Assembly: GCA_004369045.1 (NCBI GenBank)
Contig: ML213503.1
Location: forward strand, 2,664,924 to 2,728,923
Direction: 5' to 3'
Length of the DNA stretch: 64,000 bases
Source of the DNA: Heliocybe sulcata
Lineage: Eukaryota; Basidiomycota; Agaricomycetes; Gloeophyllales; Gloeophyllaceae
Part shown: one piece after another, positions 12,570 through 22,993 of the stretch
Numbering within the stretch: the stretch's first letter is position 1
Layout of the letters: every line of letters begins with the position of its first letter
Notes under the pieces: generated by a model
The model's database searches: none
What the model was told of the DNA's origin: nothing
Seen by the model: the letters and a program-made list of their open reading frames with translations, nothing else
Position numbers and translations under genes: made by a program

Positions 12570-12987
12570 TCATAGTGACCCGAATGCACTTCCACCGGCT
12601 CCTCCACCAGCGCCGGGACCTAAGCTCTGCAGCTTCTCTCCGACCTTCTTGTTCACCTCGAAGAACTTCGCAACACATCTGTCAATACAGACGCTCTCGC
12701 CCTTGTTGAGGTCTCCTTCCGAGTATCTTGGGCTTATGCATTTCGCGTGACATGACCTATTCAGAACAATGTGAATAACTGAAGCGCGCCGTAAGCAATG
12801 AACACAACTCACTCAACGAGACGGTTGTACACATCCGTAATCATATCCAGTCTGATGGCGATGTAAGCTACATTCACAGACGCACAATACTTTCGAAGAC
12901 ATACTGTTCTGTGGCCATCTCGATCTTGTCGCGGTTGACGCCGCCCGCGGGCGTGCTCTGATTGCCTCCAATCCCAAGGAAAGACAT
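12570..12987 (-). CDS. TIM10: Mitochondrial intermembrane-space chaperone Tim10 (102 aa)
   Basis: Exons: 12905..12987, 12813..12851 and 12570..12756. The twin CX3C motif is Cys43-Cys47 and Cys64-Cys68 with 16 residues between ([20 protein letters not shown], then [20 protein letters not shown]), diagnostic of small Tim proteins. The helix before it, [13 protein letters not shown], matches Tim10 better than Tim9, 8 or 13. With Tim9 it forms the hexamer that escorts hydrophobic precursors to TIM22. The C-terminus carries a Gly-rich tail ([16 protein letters not shown]). It converges with the ZNF706-like gene and diverges from UTP4. Confidence 0.93.
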
Positions 12988-13179
12988 GGCTGCGTTTATT
13001 GCCTGACACGGCGAGGAGACTGCGGAAGTAAGAGAAGAGTTGAACGTCCGGCGGCAATACCTTCGCGGTCAAGTGAAGCGTGACGCAACCCCCGCTTTGG
13101 AAATTGCCAAATTTTTGCAAGCGCGTTCAGCGCTCAGCCACAGACGCGATTCCCGCAAGTCCCCACACTGTATTTCACC
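12988..13179. promoter_or_regulatory. Divergent promoter of TIM10 and UTP4
   Basis: Only 192 bp lie between the two start codons, so control elements for both genes must sit here or inside the first exons. No TATA box is evident. Inference from layout. Confidence 0.5.
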
Positions 13180-16118
13180 ATGGCGGTATCGACGGCGGAC
13201 TCAACGGCGTTATCAGTACACCGCTGTCGATTCGTGGACTATACACCGTCTGCGATCACCGCTCTCGCATTCCCACCTTTGCCTCTTCCATCCGTTAAGG
13301 GCAAGAAACCCGCCCCTCGCAAAGCGCTCAGATTCGGTACCCTCGCTGTCGGTCGGGCGAACGGGAACATCGAGCTGTGCGAATGGACTGGTACAGAAAA
13401 TCAGCTTGAAGCGCCGCAAGCATGGGTTGTTAGGAAAGTGAGTACACTGCTTGATTATGTGCGAGGGATTAAGAACGGATGTTTATAAGGGAATGGCTGG
13501 TAGACGTTGACGGGGCCGTACCCGAGCAAGGTGGACACGCTGGCGTTTGCGATGCGCTACCCGGATTTATTGGGGCGGGATGAGGTGCCGACTTTGGAGG
13601 AGCTGAGGTTGTTTAGTGCGGGAGGGGGAAGTGAGCTTGTGGAATGGGATTTGGAGAAGGGGTGCGTCAAGGTAAGCCCATAAGTTATCATTCGGCTTTC
13701 GCTATAAGTGATATCCATGTAATGTCAGAGGACGATCCCATCGCATGGCGGATCCATCTGGTGCTTAGCACCCAATCCTGCCTCCACACTCCTCGCCCTA
13801 GGTTGTGAAGACGGCTCCGTCCGCATCCTCTCACTAGCAGACGACTCCATAATGCACCATAGACATTTCGACCGCGTGAAGTCCCGGCTGCTCAGCATCG
13901 CATGGGGCCCGCCCGTACCCCGGCAGATGACAGCTGGAGAGAAACCCTCGTCTGAAAGTTCCGACGAAGATGATGACAGCTTGGACGACTGGTCCGACTC
14001 GTGGATTGTCACTGGAGGGTCGGATAGTAGCTTGAGGAAGTGGGATTTCGCATCTGGCCGAGTGGTGGACCGGATGGGGACGGATAAGATACGGGGCGAG
14101 CGGACGCTAGTTTGGGCTGTGGCTGTTTTAGGGTGAGAGGTTCGAGTGCTTCGTCCGAGTGGACGATACTAAGGAACTCTTAACGCAGGGATAGCACTAT
14201 TGTCTCTGGTGATTCGCTGGGTATGGTCAAGTTCTGGGAGTCACGGACATGCACCCAGCTCCAGAGCTTCCAAGGACACGGCGCGGACGCCTTATGCCTG
14301 ACCATTGGTCCGGTACATATTCCTCTCTCAAGATCATGCTTGCGGACCTTGCTCATCATTTTACGTACAGGAAGGCACCACCGTCTACTCCTCTGGCGTA
14401 GACCAAAAGATAACCCAGTTCTCCCTCGTCAAGACCGGCAACCCCGAAAAGTCCATCCTTCGCTCGAACAGCCGCTGGGTGCAGTCTACCTCGCGGCGCA
14501 TGCATTCGCATGACGTCCGGGCTCTGGCGATGTGGCCGCCCTACACAACGGTCCCTCCGTCTCATAAGCGCATTCTCCCTATTGACGTCGCCCCGATTCT
14601 GGCCTCGGGTGGGCTTGACATGAGCGTCGTGCTCACTCCGGCCGCTGTTCCGACAAGCACCATTGCGAAGGTTATGAACCCTGTTGCTACAAGTACCGTA
14701 GCGACATTCGAGGACTCGTATCATAGGCGGCTGGCGTATACCCCTGGTCCTGCGAACACTTCGGGACTATGCCTAGCGAGGCGGGCGGGTCTGCTTATGT
14801 GTATGCACGACGACACTCTCAGTCTCTGGCGGATACTGAAGAAACATGATACCGCGTTGGGTGACGATGAAAACGTTGACATGGATCCGAACGCGGGGTC
14901 GGGAGGGTGGAGTAAAGTGCTGGAGATGGATTTGAGTGTCAGATCGAATCTGACTGCGAGTGCGATTTCGGAGGATGGGCGGTGGGTTGTGGCGTCTGAC
15001 TTGTTTGAGACGAAGTTGTTTGCTTTGGAGCAGGAAGTGAGTGAAATTCGGGATTGTTTTTGTCAATCAAGGCTGACGACCATGTAGCAGGATATCTTGA
15101 GACCTAAGCGTGTCCGGGAGTTCCCATCAATCCTCGAAACTCATCTACCGCAGTCGCGAAATGAGGAATCCTCGACCGGCGCATCGGCTTTCGCATTCAC
15201 ACCCGACTCGTCCAAGCTCGTCATGGCTACAGCCATGAGCGGACACATTCTTGTCATCGACCTTAGTTCAGGTTCGCCGCGGGTTCTGCGGAGATTTGAC
15301 CACCACCGGATGCGCAGAGCGCTCGTCGTGGAGAGGCGCGCTCCGAGCCCGACTTCGGATGTGGAGGGAGAGGATGTCAAGATGAACGGCAGTCAGGAAG
15401 AGGAGGAGGAGCGTCCTGTTGCGGACGAATCTCCGGTCATTGCGACCGTTACACGGATGGCTGTAAGTGTGGACGGGCAGTGGGTGGCGAGCACGGACGA
15501 TCGGTGTCGGACGCATATATTCAATCTCGATTCCGTACAAGTAAGCCCTTACCCCTCTGCCCATTACTTTTGCTTATGATGCCTCTACAGCACCACTGCA
15601 TCCTCCCCACGTTTCCCCAACCCGTGCACGCCCTTGCTTTCTCCCCCTCCGACCCCTCCATCCTCGTCCTCGCGCTCGCTAACAATACCCTGCACATCTA
15701 CGACGCCGAGTCCCGGCAGTTCCCCGACTGGGCTCGACCGCTCTGTGCTTCCCTTCCGACTCGCTTCACTCGGCTCCATGACCCCGTCCTTGGCGTCACT
15801 TTCGACAAGTCTCCCTCCGCAGCGGCGCTATTCTGGGGGTCGACGTGGATATGCAAGGTCAAGCTGGACGCGCCGGTCGGGTGGGGTGGGTTCTCGAAGA
15901 AGAGGAGAAGAGAGAGTAGGAAGCAGACAGGGAAGGTTAGCACGGAGGAGCAGAGGGGTGATCAGCAGACGAACTTTAAGCTTGTCACGCACTATCGGCC
16001 TATTCTGTTCGTTGATTTCCTTGCTCCTGGAGAACTGGTCATTGTGGAACGGCCACTGGTGGATGTCCTGACAAAGCTCCCGCCAGCGTACTTCAAGCCG
16101 AAGTATGGTCAGACATAG
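13180..16118 (+). CDS. UTP4: U3 snoRNP protein UTP4 / cirhin, WD40 repeats (866 aa)
   Basis: Seven exons: 13180..13437, 13504..13671, 13729..14132, 14189..14312, 14371..15036, 15088..15540 and 15591..16118. UTP4 is a t-UTP/UTP-A subunit of the small-subunit processome, needed for 35S rRNA transcription and early 18S processing. WD40 blades are visible as GSIWCLAPNPASTLLALGCE, SWIVTGGSDSSLRKWD, STIVSGDSLGMVKFWESRT and TVYSSGVDQKITQFSLVK. The phrase SRWVQSTSRRMHSHDVRALA is typical of the Utp4/cirhin middle region, and PILFVDFLAPGELVIVERP of its conserved C-terminus. An acidic insert (SSESSDEDDDSLDDW) and a basic KKRRRESRKQ patch are present. Yeast Utp4 is 776 aa. Confidence 0.93.
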
Positions 16119-16354
16119 CCATGTGAATATTGTCACTTCTGCGTCCATTACATGTTGCCTATGTACAAGGTGTATCGGTAGTGGCAAAAGTATATCATAC
16201 CGACCGAGGTTAATGGAGCCGTGGCCCCGAGGAGAAAGCGAGAGGTACTATTGATACATTGGATAAGGTAAGAATACCGCAAGTGGTAGATAAGATTATG
16301 CGAAAAATGTGCTGCATCTAGGGAGAGGGAGGGAAGGAATAAGAGGGAAGACGC

Positions 16355-17212
16355 TTAGCCCGTGGTTTTCTGCAGGGCGTCAGCATGATCCTGCTTTTGA
16401 TCCTCCTTCGCGTTCAGGATAGAGAGGTAGAGCGTCCAGAAGACACCGCATGAGGATTGGAAGGGGACACGGTAGGGCAGGGGCATGAAGCGGAAGTTGA
16501 TCAGCTGTAAGAGGGCGCTATTAGTAGCAGTCCGGCTGGAGCAACCGAAAGACCCACCTGCGCAAGCGGCCACACTTGCCAGTTGGCGGTTAGAGCGGGC
16601 GCATACAGGTCCCTGAATTTGCCCTTGATGTGTTGTGTGTCGCGGCCCTCCATCACACCCATTGAGCCCAGGAAGGCGACGAGACCAAGAGGCGCCCTGA
16701 GCTACGGTTTACCGACTGGTCTTGTTGGACACTACGAAGTACTCACATAAACAGCTGGTCGGCAGCCACACGCTTCGTCAACGCTGGGATGCTAACCTTG
16801 CCCGATCCTGGGCCACTCGCGATAGTCCTTAGAGGAAACCTTCTCTCCAGGAACATATTCCATCGTCCGATTACAGGGCCTGCGGTGTCCTTAATTAGCT
16901 CGATATTACACTTCCTTTGATGATCAGCGACGTACCCATCGTGAACCCAAACGCAAAGAACCGCAGTGTCCGTACGAAATCATATTGCTGCCTCTGCCGA
17001 TCCTCCCATGTCTTATTTGGTCCTAGCTAACCACATGGTATGAGTGTGCGTCCGGAACCGCCTGCTCCGACAAATCGCCTCACCGACTTCTGCGCAATCT
17101 GCGCAACGAAATCTCCGAAAGCATTAAGTGCGCCGTTAGTTACGGAGAGTGTAGCGTATGGATGGGTATCAAAGGATTGTTGGTAAGCGCGGGCGAGTGC
17201 AATGCTGGTCAT
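16355..17212 (-). CDS. Mpv17/PMP22-family membrane protein (SYM1-like, 213 aa)
   Basis: Exons: 17084..17212, 16936..17026, 16747..16879, 16558..16696 and 16355..16504. Family features are NGALNAFGDFVAQ, YDFVRTLRFFAFGFTMGPVI, RWNMFLERRF, and the signature WQVWPLAQLINFRFMPLPYR followed by VFWTLYLSILNAKED. Four membrane segments are expected, in the mitochondrial inner membrane or peroxisome; yeast Sym1 acts in ethanol and heat tolerance. The transposon cluster begins 272 bp upstream of the start codon, so it lies in or near this gene's promoter. Confidence 0.9.
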
Positions 17213-17484
17213 CGTCGTGGTCGTCGTCGAGAGTGGAAAGTTAATTATGGACTAGATGGTGGAGGAGGCACTTATAGGCTTGCTTACCCGTATGCGTTCA
17301 TGCATCCACTTGGCTGGAGCGGGTGGTGTTTCTTGGGGAGCGGTATCTTTCGCGGAAGTCCCACGGCCAACACGGATTGCTCATTTATCGCAGACGCGTG
17401 ACGTCACACGCACGCGTAGCACTGCTTGCCGCCGGCTGGTCGATCATGACCGGAAACGGCCAGAAGCTTCCGCTTCATGGGTAT
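17213..17484 (-). promoter_or_regulatory. Upstream region of the Mpv17-like gene, cut by the transposon
   Basis: This 272-bp stretch runs from the start codon to the edge of the Mutator-like element. A GCAGACGCGTGACGTCACACGCACGCG block near 17390..17416 contains a TGACGTCA CRE-type site, which could serve the Mpv17-like gene. No coding potential is seen. Confidence 0.35.
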
Positions 17485-17933
17485 TAGGCTCGTGACCAAC
17501 CTGTCGTACCACCATTGGGGCAGAATGTCGGTAGACAGGCTGGTCGATTTGGCGTGAGATTTACGCTCGCAAAAATTAGACCTTTTTTGCCGTCGGGATC
17601 ATAGACGCTTGGGGATCGGAGATGAGCTGAGCACGTCTGAGTATGTCGGAGATAGAGATCGAGATTGAGTAACAAACAGTTTTGTAGTCGCATAACAACG
17701 CGCGCTGGATAACAATCGATTGCGCTCCGGTCGTGCGTTCGTCCAGCTTTGTGCAGCTCTCTTACCGCTGTTGCACACCAAACTAGCCTCTAAACTCGAA
17801 AACTATTTGTATCGTATGTCTTTTCCACCCCGGGAACCAGATCTAATACCTTCCATAGCGACTTGTCATTCGGCGTATCCTCGTTAATCAAAATTGTGGG
17901 TATACTGAAAGATTGTGATATTTCGGTAACCTA

Positions 17934-18365
17934 GTCCATACAGAGTTGGGATTCGGAGCGCATATATGGGCTAAAAATATCAACCTGATTGGCTTGCAGT
18001 CGTTTCAGAGGTGATATAATTATCGAGACTGATTTGAGATTCCATAGTAAAGGTAGGACCATGAATAGTGTCTTCCCGGTGCCACAGCCCGAGTAGACAA
18101 CAGAGTTCCGATGCCGCATGGTTGCCAGAAGCCCACAGAGCTGGAGTTCACGAGGAACAATCCTTTTGCCGTCAATAGTAAGCAGATAGCATAGTAAGCA
18201 GACTCTCCAGATGTCAAGTCTTTTGCCGACTGAGAGAGGAGCCAGGAAAGCATCGGAAGGAGCGGAGTTTGCAGGTATTATTGATTTAGCCAGTGAAAGA
18301 AAAATAGCAGGAGGTCTAGAAGCTAGAGTACGGAAAGCATGATCCAGTTTAGAGAGTTCCTCCAT
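17934..18365 (-). pseudogene. RecQ-type DNA helicase fragment inside the Mutator-like element
   Basis: A 144-aa frame starts MEELSKLDHAFRTLASRPP and contains VPRELQLCGLLATMRHRNSV, a Walker A SGCGTGKTL, and IISPLKRLQANQVD, the order seen in motifs 0, I and Ia of RecQ-like helicases. A full RecQ helicase core needs about 350 residues. The DEAH box, motifs III-VI and the RecQ C-terminal zinc domain are absent, so this is a fragment. It lies between perfect inverted repeats, which suggests capture by the transposon. The N gap begins 70 bp upstream of its start codon, so an upstream exon could be hidden there. Confidence 0.65.
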
Positions 18366-18434
18366 TATTTGTAGCCATACAATAGAGCAGCAGAAGGTGC
18401 AAGAGCAGCGCGTCGACGCGAAGCCTGACTTAGG

Positions 18435-18559
18435 NNNNNNNNNNNNNNNNNNNNNNNNNNNNNNNNNNNNNNNNNNNNNNNNNNNNNNNNNNNNNNNNNN
18501 NNNNNNNNNNNNNNNNNNNNNNNNNNNNNNNNNNNNNNNNNNNNNNNNNNNNNNNNNNN
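18435..18559. other. Assembly gap (125 N)
   Basis: A run of unknown bases lies inside the Mutator-like element, next to its right inverted repeat. Such gaps often mark collapsed or unresolved repeats. The true length may differ from 125. Confidence 0.99.
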
Positions 18560-18719
18560 GGCCTCGGTCTTGCCTCGGGGATCGCCATCATTTTTGCGAG
18601 CGTAAATCTCACGCCAAATCGACCAGCCTGTCTACCGACATTCTGCCCCAATGGTGGTACGACAGGTTGGTCACGAGCCTACATGGGTATGGAAAGCCGG
18701 ACTGTCGAGCTTGTGGCGC

Positions 18720-19400
18720 GGCACAAATGCATGTCCCACGCCACTGAGACCCCGACAACCTTAGGCTTGGTTTAGAGAAACTCGCTAGCAAATATCACAC
18801 ACTGGCTCTCCTGTCCCAAACACACAGTATAAAAGGTTGCTTAGGCCTACATAGTCCATAATAGATCCCTTCTCTGCATATAGCCTAACTATCTATCCAG
18901 CCCAACTACCAGCAGTTTGGGAATTCAAGTTTTCTGGCCCAACAAAAGGTACAGAAAATTGGGTATTGCATAGCTTGTCCAAAAGGAAGGAAAATGGGTT
19001 ACATATATCACATTTTGTAAGAGGGATGTTGAGACAGGGGAAAGGATGGTAATCTTTGGCTCAATACATAGATTCTCTATTCCACTAGCTACAGAAGTAG
19101 TGCCAATGTGAATCCAGTATGATGGGGTTTCATGATATCTACAAATAGAGGCAAGGTGTCTTATTTAGATGCTTAACACAGATTTATCCTAGCAGGACTG
19201 TGCCCATGTTAATATTATTATTTTGCATAGTGGCAGAGATATGAGAAATGCATTTACATTCTTCACAACTTCTGTAAATAATGGAAGAAATAATATATCT
19301 ATTAAGGTGCATATATAGTGCTATTCACATACTGTATGTCTATGTATGTAAGCAATGTAATGTGTAATACAGGGTCTGTCACATTGATAAGGGTTCTAGC
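18720..19400. other. AT-rich left interior of the composite element
   Basis: No open frame of note and no inverted partner in the window were found. A TATAAAAGG box is present near 18830, but nothing coding follows it. Probably non-coding transposon body. Confidence 0.4.
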
Positions 19401-20900
19401 CTCCAAAAACACATTTTGGGGTTGTTATGCAATCACCACGAGCTTGTGACTCTATCGCACCTATGCTTGCACCTGGCAGCTCCTTGGAAGGTGAGTGACG
19501 ACTCTACTGGTGACCCCTACTATTCACTCTGGCAGTGACATTGCGACTCTATTCCCCACAGTGCGGTGATGAACACGAACACACAACGAAACCCGGAAAG
19601 AGGAAGACCTAAACAAACAACAACAACCACACACCAGCACCAATCCCTTGGTGCTTCCACGGCTGCAAGGCCCTGGGAATTGAAGGGTATGAATGTAGTT
19701 CGGAGGGAGTCAACGGGAAATATAGGACCGAGACCACAAGCCACAAGAGCGATGTAGTGAAGCGCTAAAAATAGAACAAGCAGCGAAAGCGACCGGGAGC
19801 GACGGAGAGTGCTATAGAAGCGAAAAGGCGCTGAACGCTAAAAATAGATGTAGACTCTAAAAATAGAATGAAGCGAAAAGACCTCTGGTGTCTGGCGGAA
19901 CACAGACAGCAAAAGCGCTGAAAGAAATGGACAGAAAGTGCACAATGAGCGAAATAGCGACGCATCGGAAAATATGACGAAGCAACAGCGGCGGGTGTAG
20001 CGACAGCACCCAATAGCTGGCAATAGCTCGGGACGACTGGGGATGCAGAGCAGCGACGATTCCGAGAAGCACAGGATAATGAGCGAGGCTTGCCAGCAGT
20101 GTAGCAATGATTAGCGGGTGTAGCAATGATTAGCGGGTTTAGCAATGATAAGCGGGATTAGCAACGATAAGCAGGATTAGCGATGGAGACGCAGGAGACT
20201 CAGACAGAGACACAGGATAGAGAGGGGAACACTGGATTGCGCAGGGAGGACAAGATACAAGCTCTGGGGGACTCTGGTAGCCTCGAAAACCTGAATTACG
20301 AGTACAGGAGGTGCTACTCTAGTAGTCTACCTGCCTAAACCAAATACCCGAAGTCCATGTGCTAAACAATAAGAACAATAGCTAAATGCAAAACAATAAG
20401 AAAGGCTAGACCAAAACCCGAACCTCAGAACAAGCTCCAGGAGCTGCAGCATCCATATATGGAGGCAGCCGTTGGCCGACACAAGCGTGGGAATGTGCGC
20501 TCGTCGCATCAAAAGCGATGCCGATGGGTGGCCGGATGACGAACGGTGCCGGCAAGGCACACACACTCTCGGAAATGACTCGAGATGACTGAGACGACCT
20601 AGAACAAGACTGCCGGCCATTGCCGAAGCGTCGCTGCACTGCACCGCTATGATGTGCCGCCAGTGCCGATGCCGACAGCGACATGGCGCCGCTGCAGCGC
20701 TGCATATCGAGAGGCCAGTGACAGCCTGTGGAACAATTCGGAGAGGCTGTCGGGCGAGGTCAGAGCTCGGGAAAAGCCAGGAAATAACGGAAAAATCCAT
20801 AGAAACTTGAATATCGCTCGTAGCGCGACGCCGCAGATACTCTCACTATCGCACAGAGCGTGGGAATCTGAGAAAATAGCTTGAAAATGCGTTTTCGGCG
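19401..20900 (-). mobile_element. Non-autonomous TIR element, copy A (about 1.5 kb)
   Basis: It is bounded by imperfect inverted repeats of the type CTCCRAAAACRCATTTTSRGG (19401 and 20900). Long stretches match, in reverse orientation, copy B at 21509..22680, for example the AGCACCAAGGGATTGGTGC block and the blocks around CTATTTTTAGCG. No transposase frame is seen; GC-rich low-complexity frames on both strands are not conserved in a coding manner. Divergence between the copies looks like 20-25 percent, so this family is older than the Mutator-like insertion. Confidence 0.6.
20102..20183 (+). repeat. Tandem repeat of about 19 bp, four units
   Basis: Units of the form TAGCAATGATTAGCGGGTG repeat about four times with drift toward GATTAGCAACGATAAGCAG. 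The array lies inside copy A and has no clear counterpart in copy B, so it probably expanded after the copies split. Confidence 0.7.
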
Positions 20901-20987
20901 CTCAGAGACACGTAGGGCATATTAGCGGTGACACTCAGTCTATTCAGCGGGACACAGTTCAAACAGGCTATTCTCGTCTCGAAGGCT

Positions 20988-22993
20988 ATTGTAAGGGCTA
21001 CCTTAACAACCAGTGAGCTGGCAAGGCTGCACATTGTTGAAGGGAGTTCCAAAGCAAATATATACACCTATGAGCACTAGATACATCCTCTAATGGTATC
21101 TAAGGGCTTACCTGCACATTGTTGAAGGGAGTTCCAAAGAGGAAGAGGTTAAGGGACCCTTCAACAAGTGCAAAAGACAAGTGGCCGCTCTGCGTGACAC
21201 GTGACGTCACGTCACGGTGGCTGAAAGCGAAGGTGGCTGAAGGGGAGCCCTTACAGTTAGTGCCTTTGAGCGCGCTGATCGCATGGACTCGGAGGGAGCG
21301 GATTCGGGGTCGCCTATGCGATGCAATCAAGGTGTGCATACAATGCCGTTGGTGCGCGTACAATGCCGTTGGTGCGCTGCATGTAACTCTAAAACTCAAA
21401 CGGACTTGAACGCGATCAATGACACGGGCGGTGCACGAGGCCGGACTTAGGAAAACTCAAAGTGACCAAGGAGCTGTCAGCGGTGATACGCCTCTACGTG
21501 GCTCTGGTCTCCGAAAACGCATTTTCAGGCTATTTGCGCACATTCCCACGCTCTGTGCGAGAGTGAGCGTATCCGCGGCGTCGCGCTACGAGCAAAACTC
21601 GAGTTTCTATGGACTTTTCATTATTTCCGGCAATTCCCGACGACTCTCCGATCTCATTCGACAACCGCTCCGCTGCATTACGTAAGCGCGCGTGCTCATC
21701 TCAGCCATCACGGCGGTGTGGCAATACCCTCCCGACAGCGGCGGTGTTGCACGGCGGTGCTGCGCTGCCTCGGTGGTGCCTTTGCATATGCTGTCCATCA
21801 AGTTTCGAGTCAATTCCGAGGCTGTGCATGCCTTGCGGGCACCGGCGCGGCCTCCACACAGCCCATCAGCGCTTTTTGATGCGGCGCTGTGCGCGTTCCC
21901 ACGCTCCTTTTGGTATGCGCCCACCTTTGCACATGGTCACTGTAGTGTACGGAGATTGTTCCCCCTTGTCTGAGGTTTGTGATGGATCATTTTCAGGAGT
22001 AGTTTCAGTTTGTTAGCATATGGTACTCGGTTTATTTGATTTTCTCCGTAGTATACTTAAATCGGACTTCCCGACACTGTACCTGAGGCTAGGTTAGCTT
22101 CGGCCTTAGGTTAGGTTAGGTCGCTGCCTCCCTGCGCAATTCTACTGTTCCCTCTCTTATCCTCTGCGGCTTATCTCTCTGAGCTTACTGTGTCCACTAC
22201 CAGCTGTCTCTCGTCGCTGCGCTGTTGTTCCCTATTTCCGTCGCTGCTGCTGTCTGTGTCCCGCCAGACACCAGAGTTTCCCATTTTCGCGTTGTTCTAT
22301 TTTTAGCGTCTACATCTATTTTTAGTTAGCACGCGTATTCCGCTTCTAGAGCGCGCGACGTCACGTGCTGTCGCGTTTTGATCGCATTCTATTTTTAGCT
22401 TTGATCGCATTTTTCGTTAGAGTATACGTCGCACTGTGGTTGGCGGTCTCGGCCCTATCCTTACCATTGACTCCCTCCGAACGTTTACTATACCCTTCGT
22501 CGCCCCGGACCTTGCAGCCATCTAGCACCAAGGGATTGGTGCTACGCTTTGTGGTTGTTGTTCCCCTTTAGGTCTGTGCGGGTTTCGTCGTGTGTTCGTG
22601 CCTTTCAGCGGTGAGCGTACACGCGATAGAGTCACGACGTCACCGTGATCGCGAAACAACCCCAAAACGCATTTTCGGAGCCCTAAACCCTGATCGGCCA
22701 TATCAACTTATTGTTAAAAATGACTGTAAGGGCTCCCCTTCAGCCACCTTCGCTTTCAGCCACCGTGACGTGACGTCACGTGTCACGCGGTGCGGCCACT
22801 TTCTGTTTTGCACTTGTTGAAGGGTTCCTTAACCTGTTCCTCTTTGGAACTCCCTTCAACAACGTGCAGGTGAGCCCTTAGATATTAGTAGTGGATGTAT
22901 CTAGTGCTCATGAGTGTATATATTTGCTTTGGAACTCCCTTCAACAATGTGCAGCCTTGCCAGCTCACTGGTTGTTAAGGTAGCCCTTACAAT
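20988..22993. mobile_element. 2.0-kb element with 270-bp inverted arms, hosting copy B
   Basis: Arms at 20988..21257 and 22723..22993 are inverted repeats that look about 93 percent identical over 270 bp, beginning ATTGTAAGGGCTACCTTAAC. Each arm contains a 155-bp unit with its own short ends TAAGGGCT/AGCCCTTA (21100..21255 on the left), and the palindromic cluster CACGTGACGTCACGTCACG. The space between the arms is filled largely by copy B (21509..22680). Either copy B jumped into this element, or both arms are separate insertions flanking it. Confidence 0.6.
21509..22680 (+). mobile_element. Non-autonomous TIR element, copy B (about 1.2 kb)
   Basis: It starts CTCCGAAAACGCATTTTCAGG and ends CCAAAACGCATTTTCGGAG, i.e. 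the same terminal motif as copy A in opposite orientation. It is shorter than A and lacks A's tandem array. No protein of the transposase type is encoded. Open frames on both strands over this span reflect GC-rich sequence and are not supported as genes. Confidence 0.6.

Larger units (their letters stand above)
17485..18681. mobile_element. Mutator-like TIR element carrying a helicase fragment
   Basis: The ends 17485..17576 and 18590..18681 are perfect inverted repeats of 92 bp, starting TAGGCTCGTGACCAACCTG. They are flanked by the 9-bp direct repeat CATGGGTAT (17476..17484 and 18682..18690). Long terminal repeats plus a 9-bp target duplication fit Mutator-like elements. The visible body (about 1.2 kb, with 125 unknown bases) has no transposase, so it looks non-autonomous and holds captured helicase sequence. 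Identical ends suggest recent insertion. Another superfamily with 8-9 bp duplications, such as hAT, is possible, but hAT ends are usually much shorter. Confidence 0.75.

Noticed and set aside
20102-20183. CRISPR-like array
   Set aside because: Units are contiguous, about 19 bp and degenerate, with no spacers; this is a eukaryotic simple tandem repeat.
19765-20800. Several 90-157 codon frames inside the transposon copies
   Set aside because: They occur on both strands, are not kept between copies A and B, and match no transposase motif.
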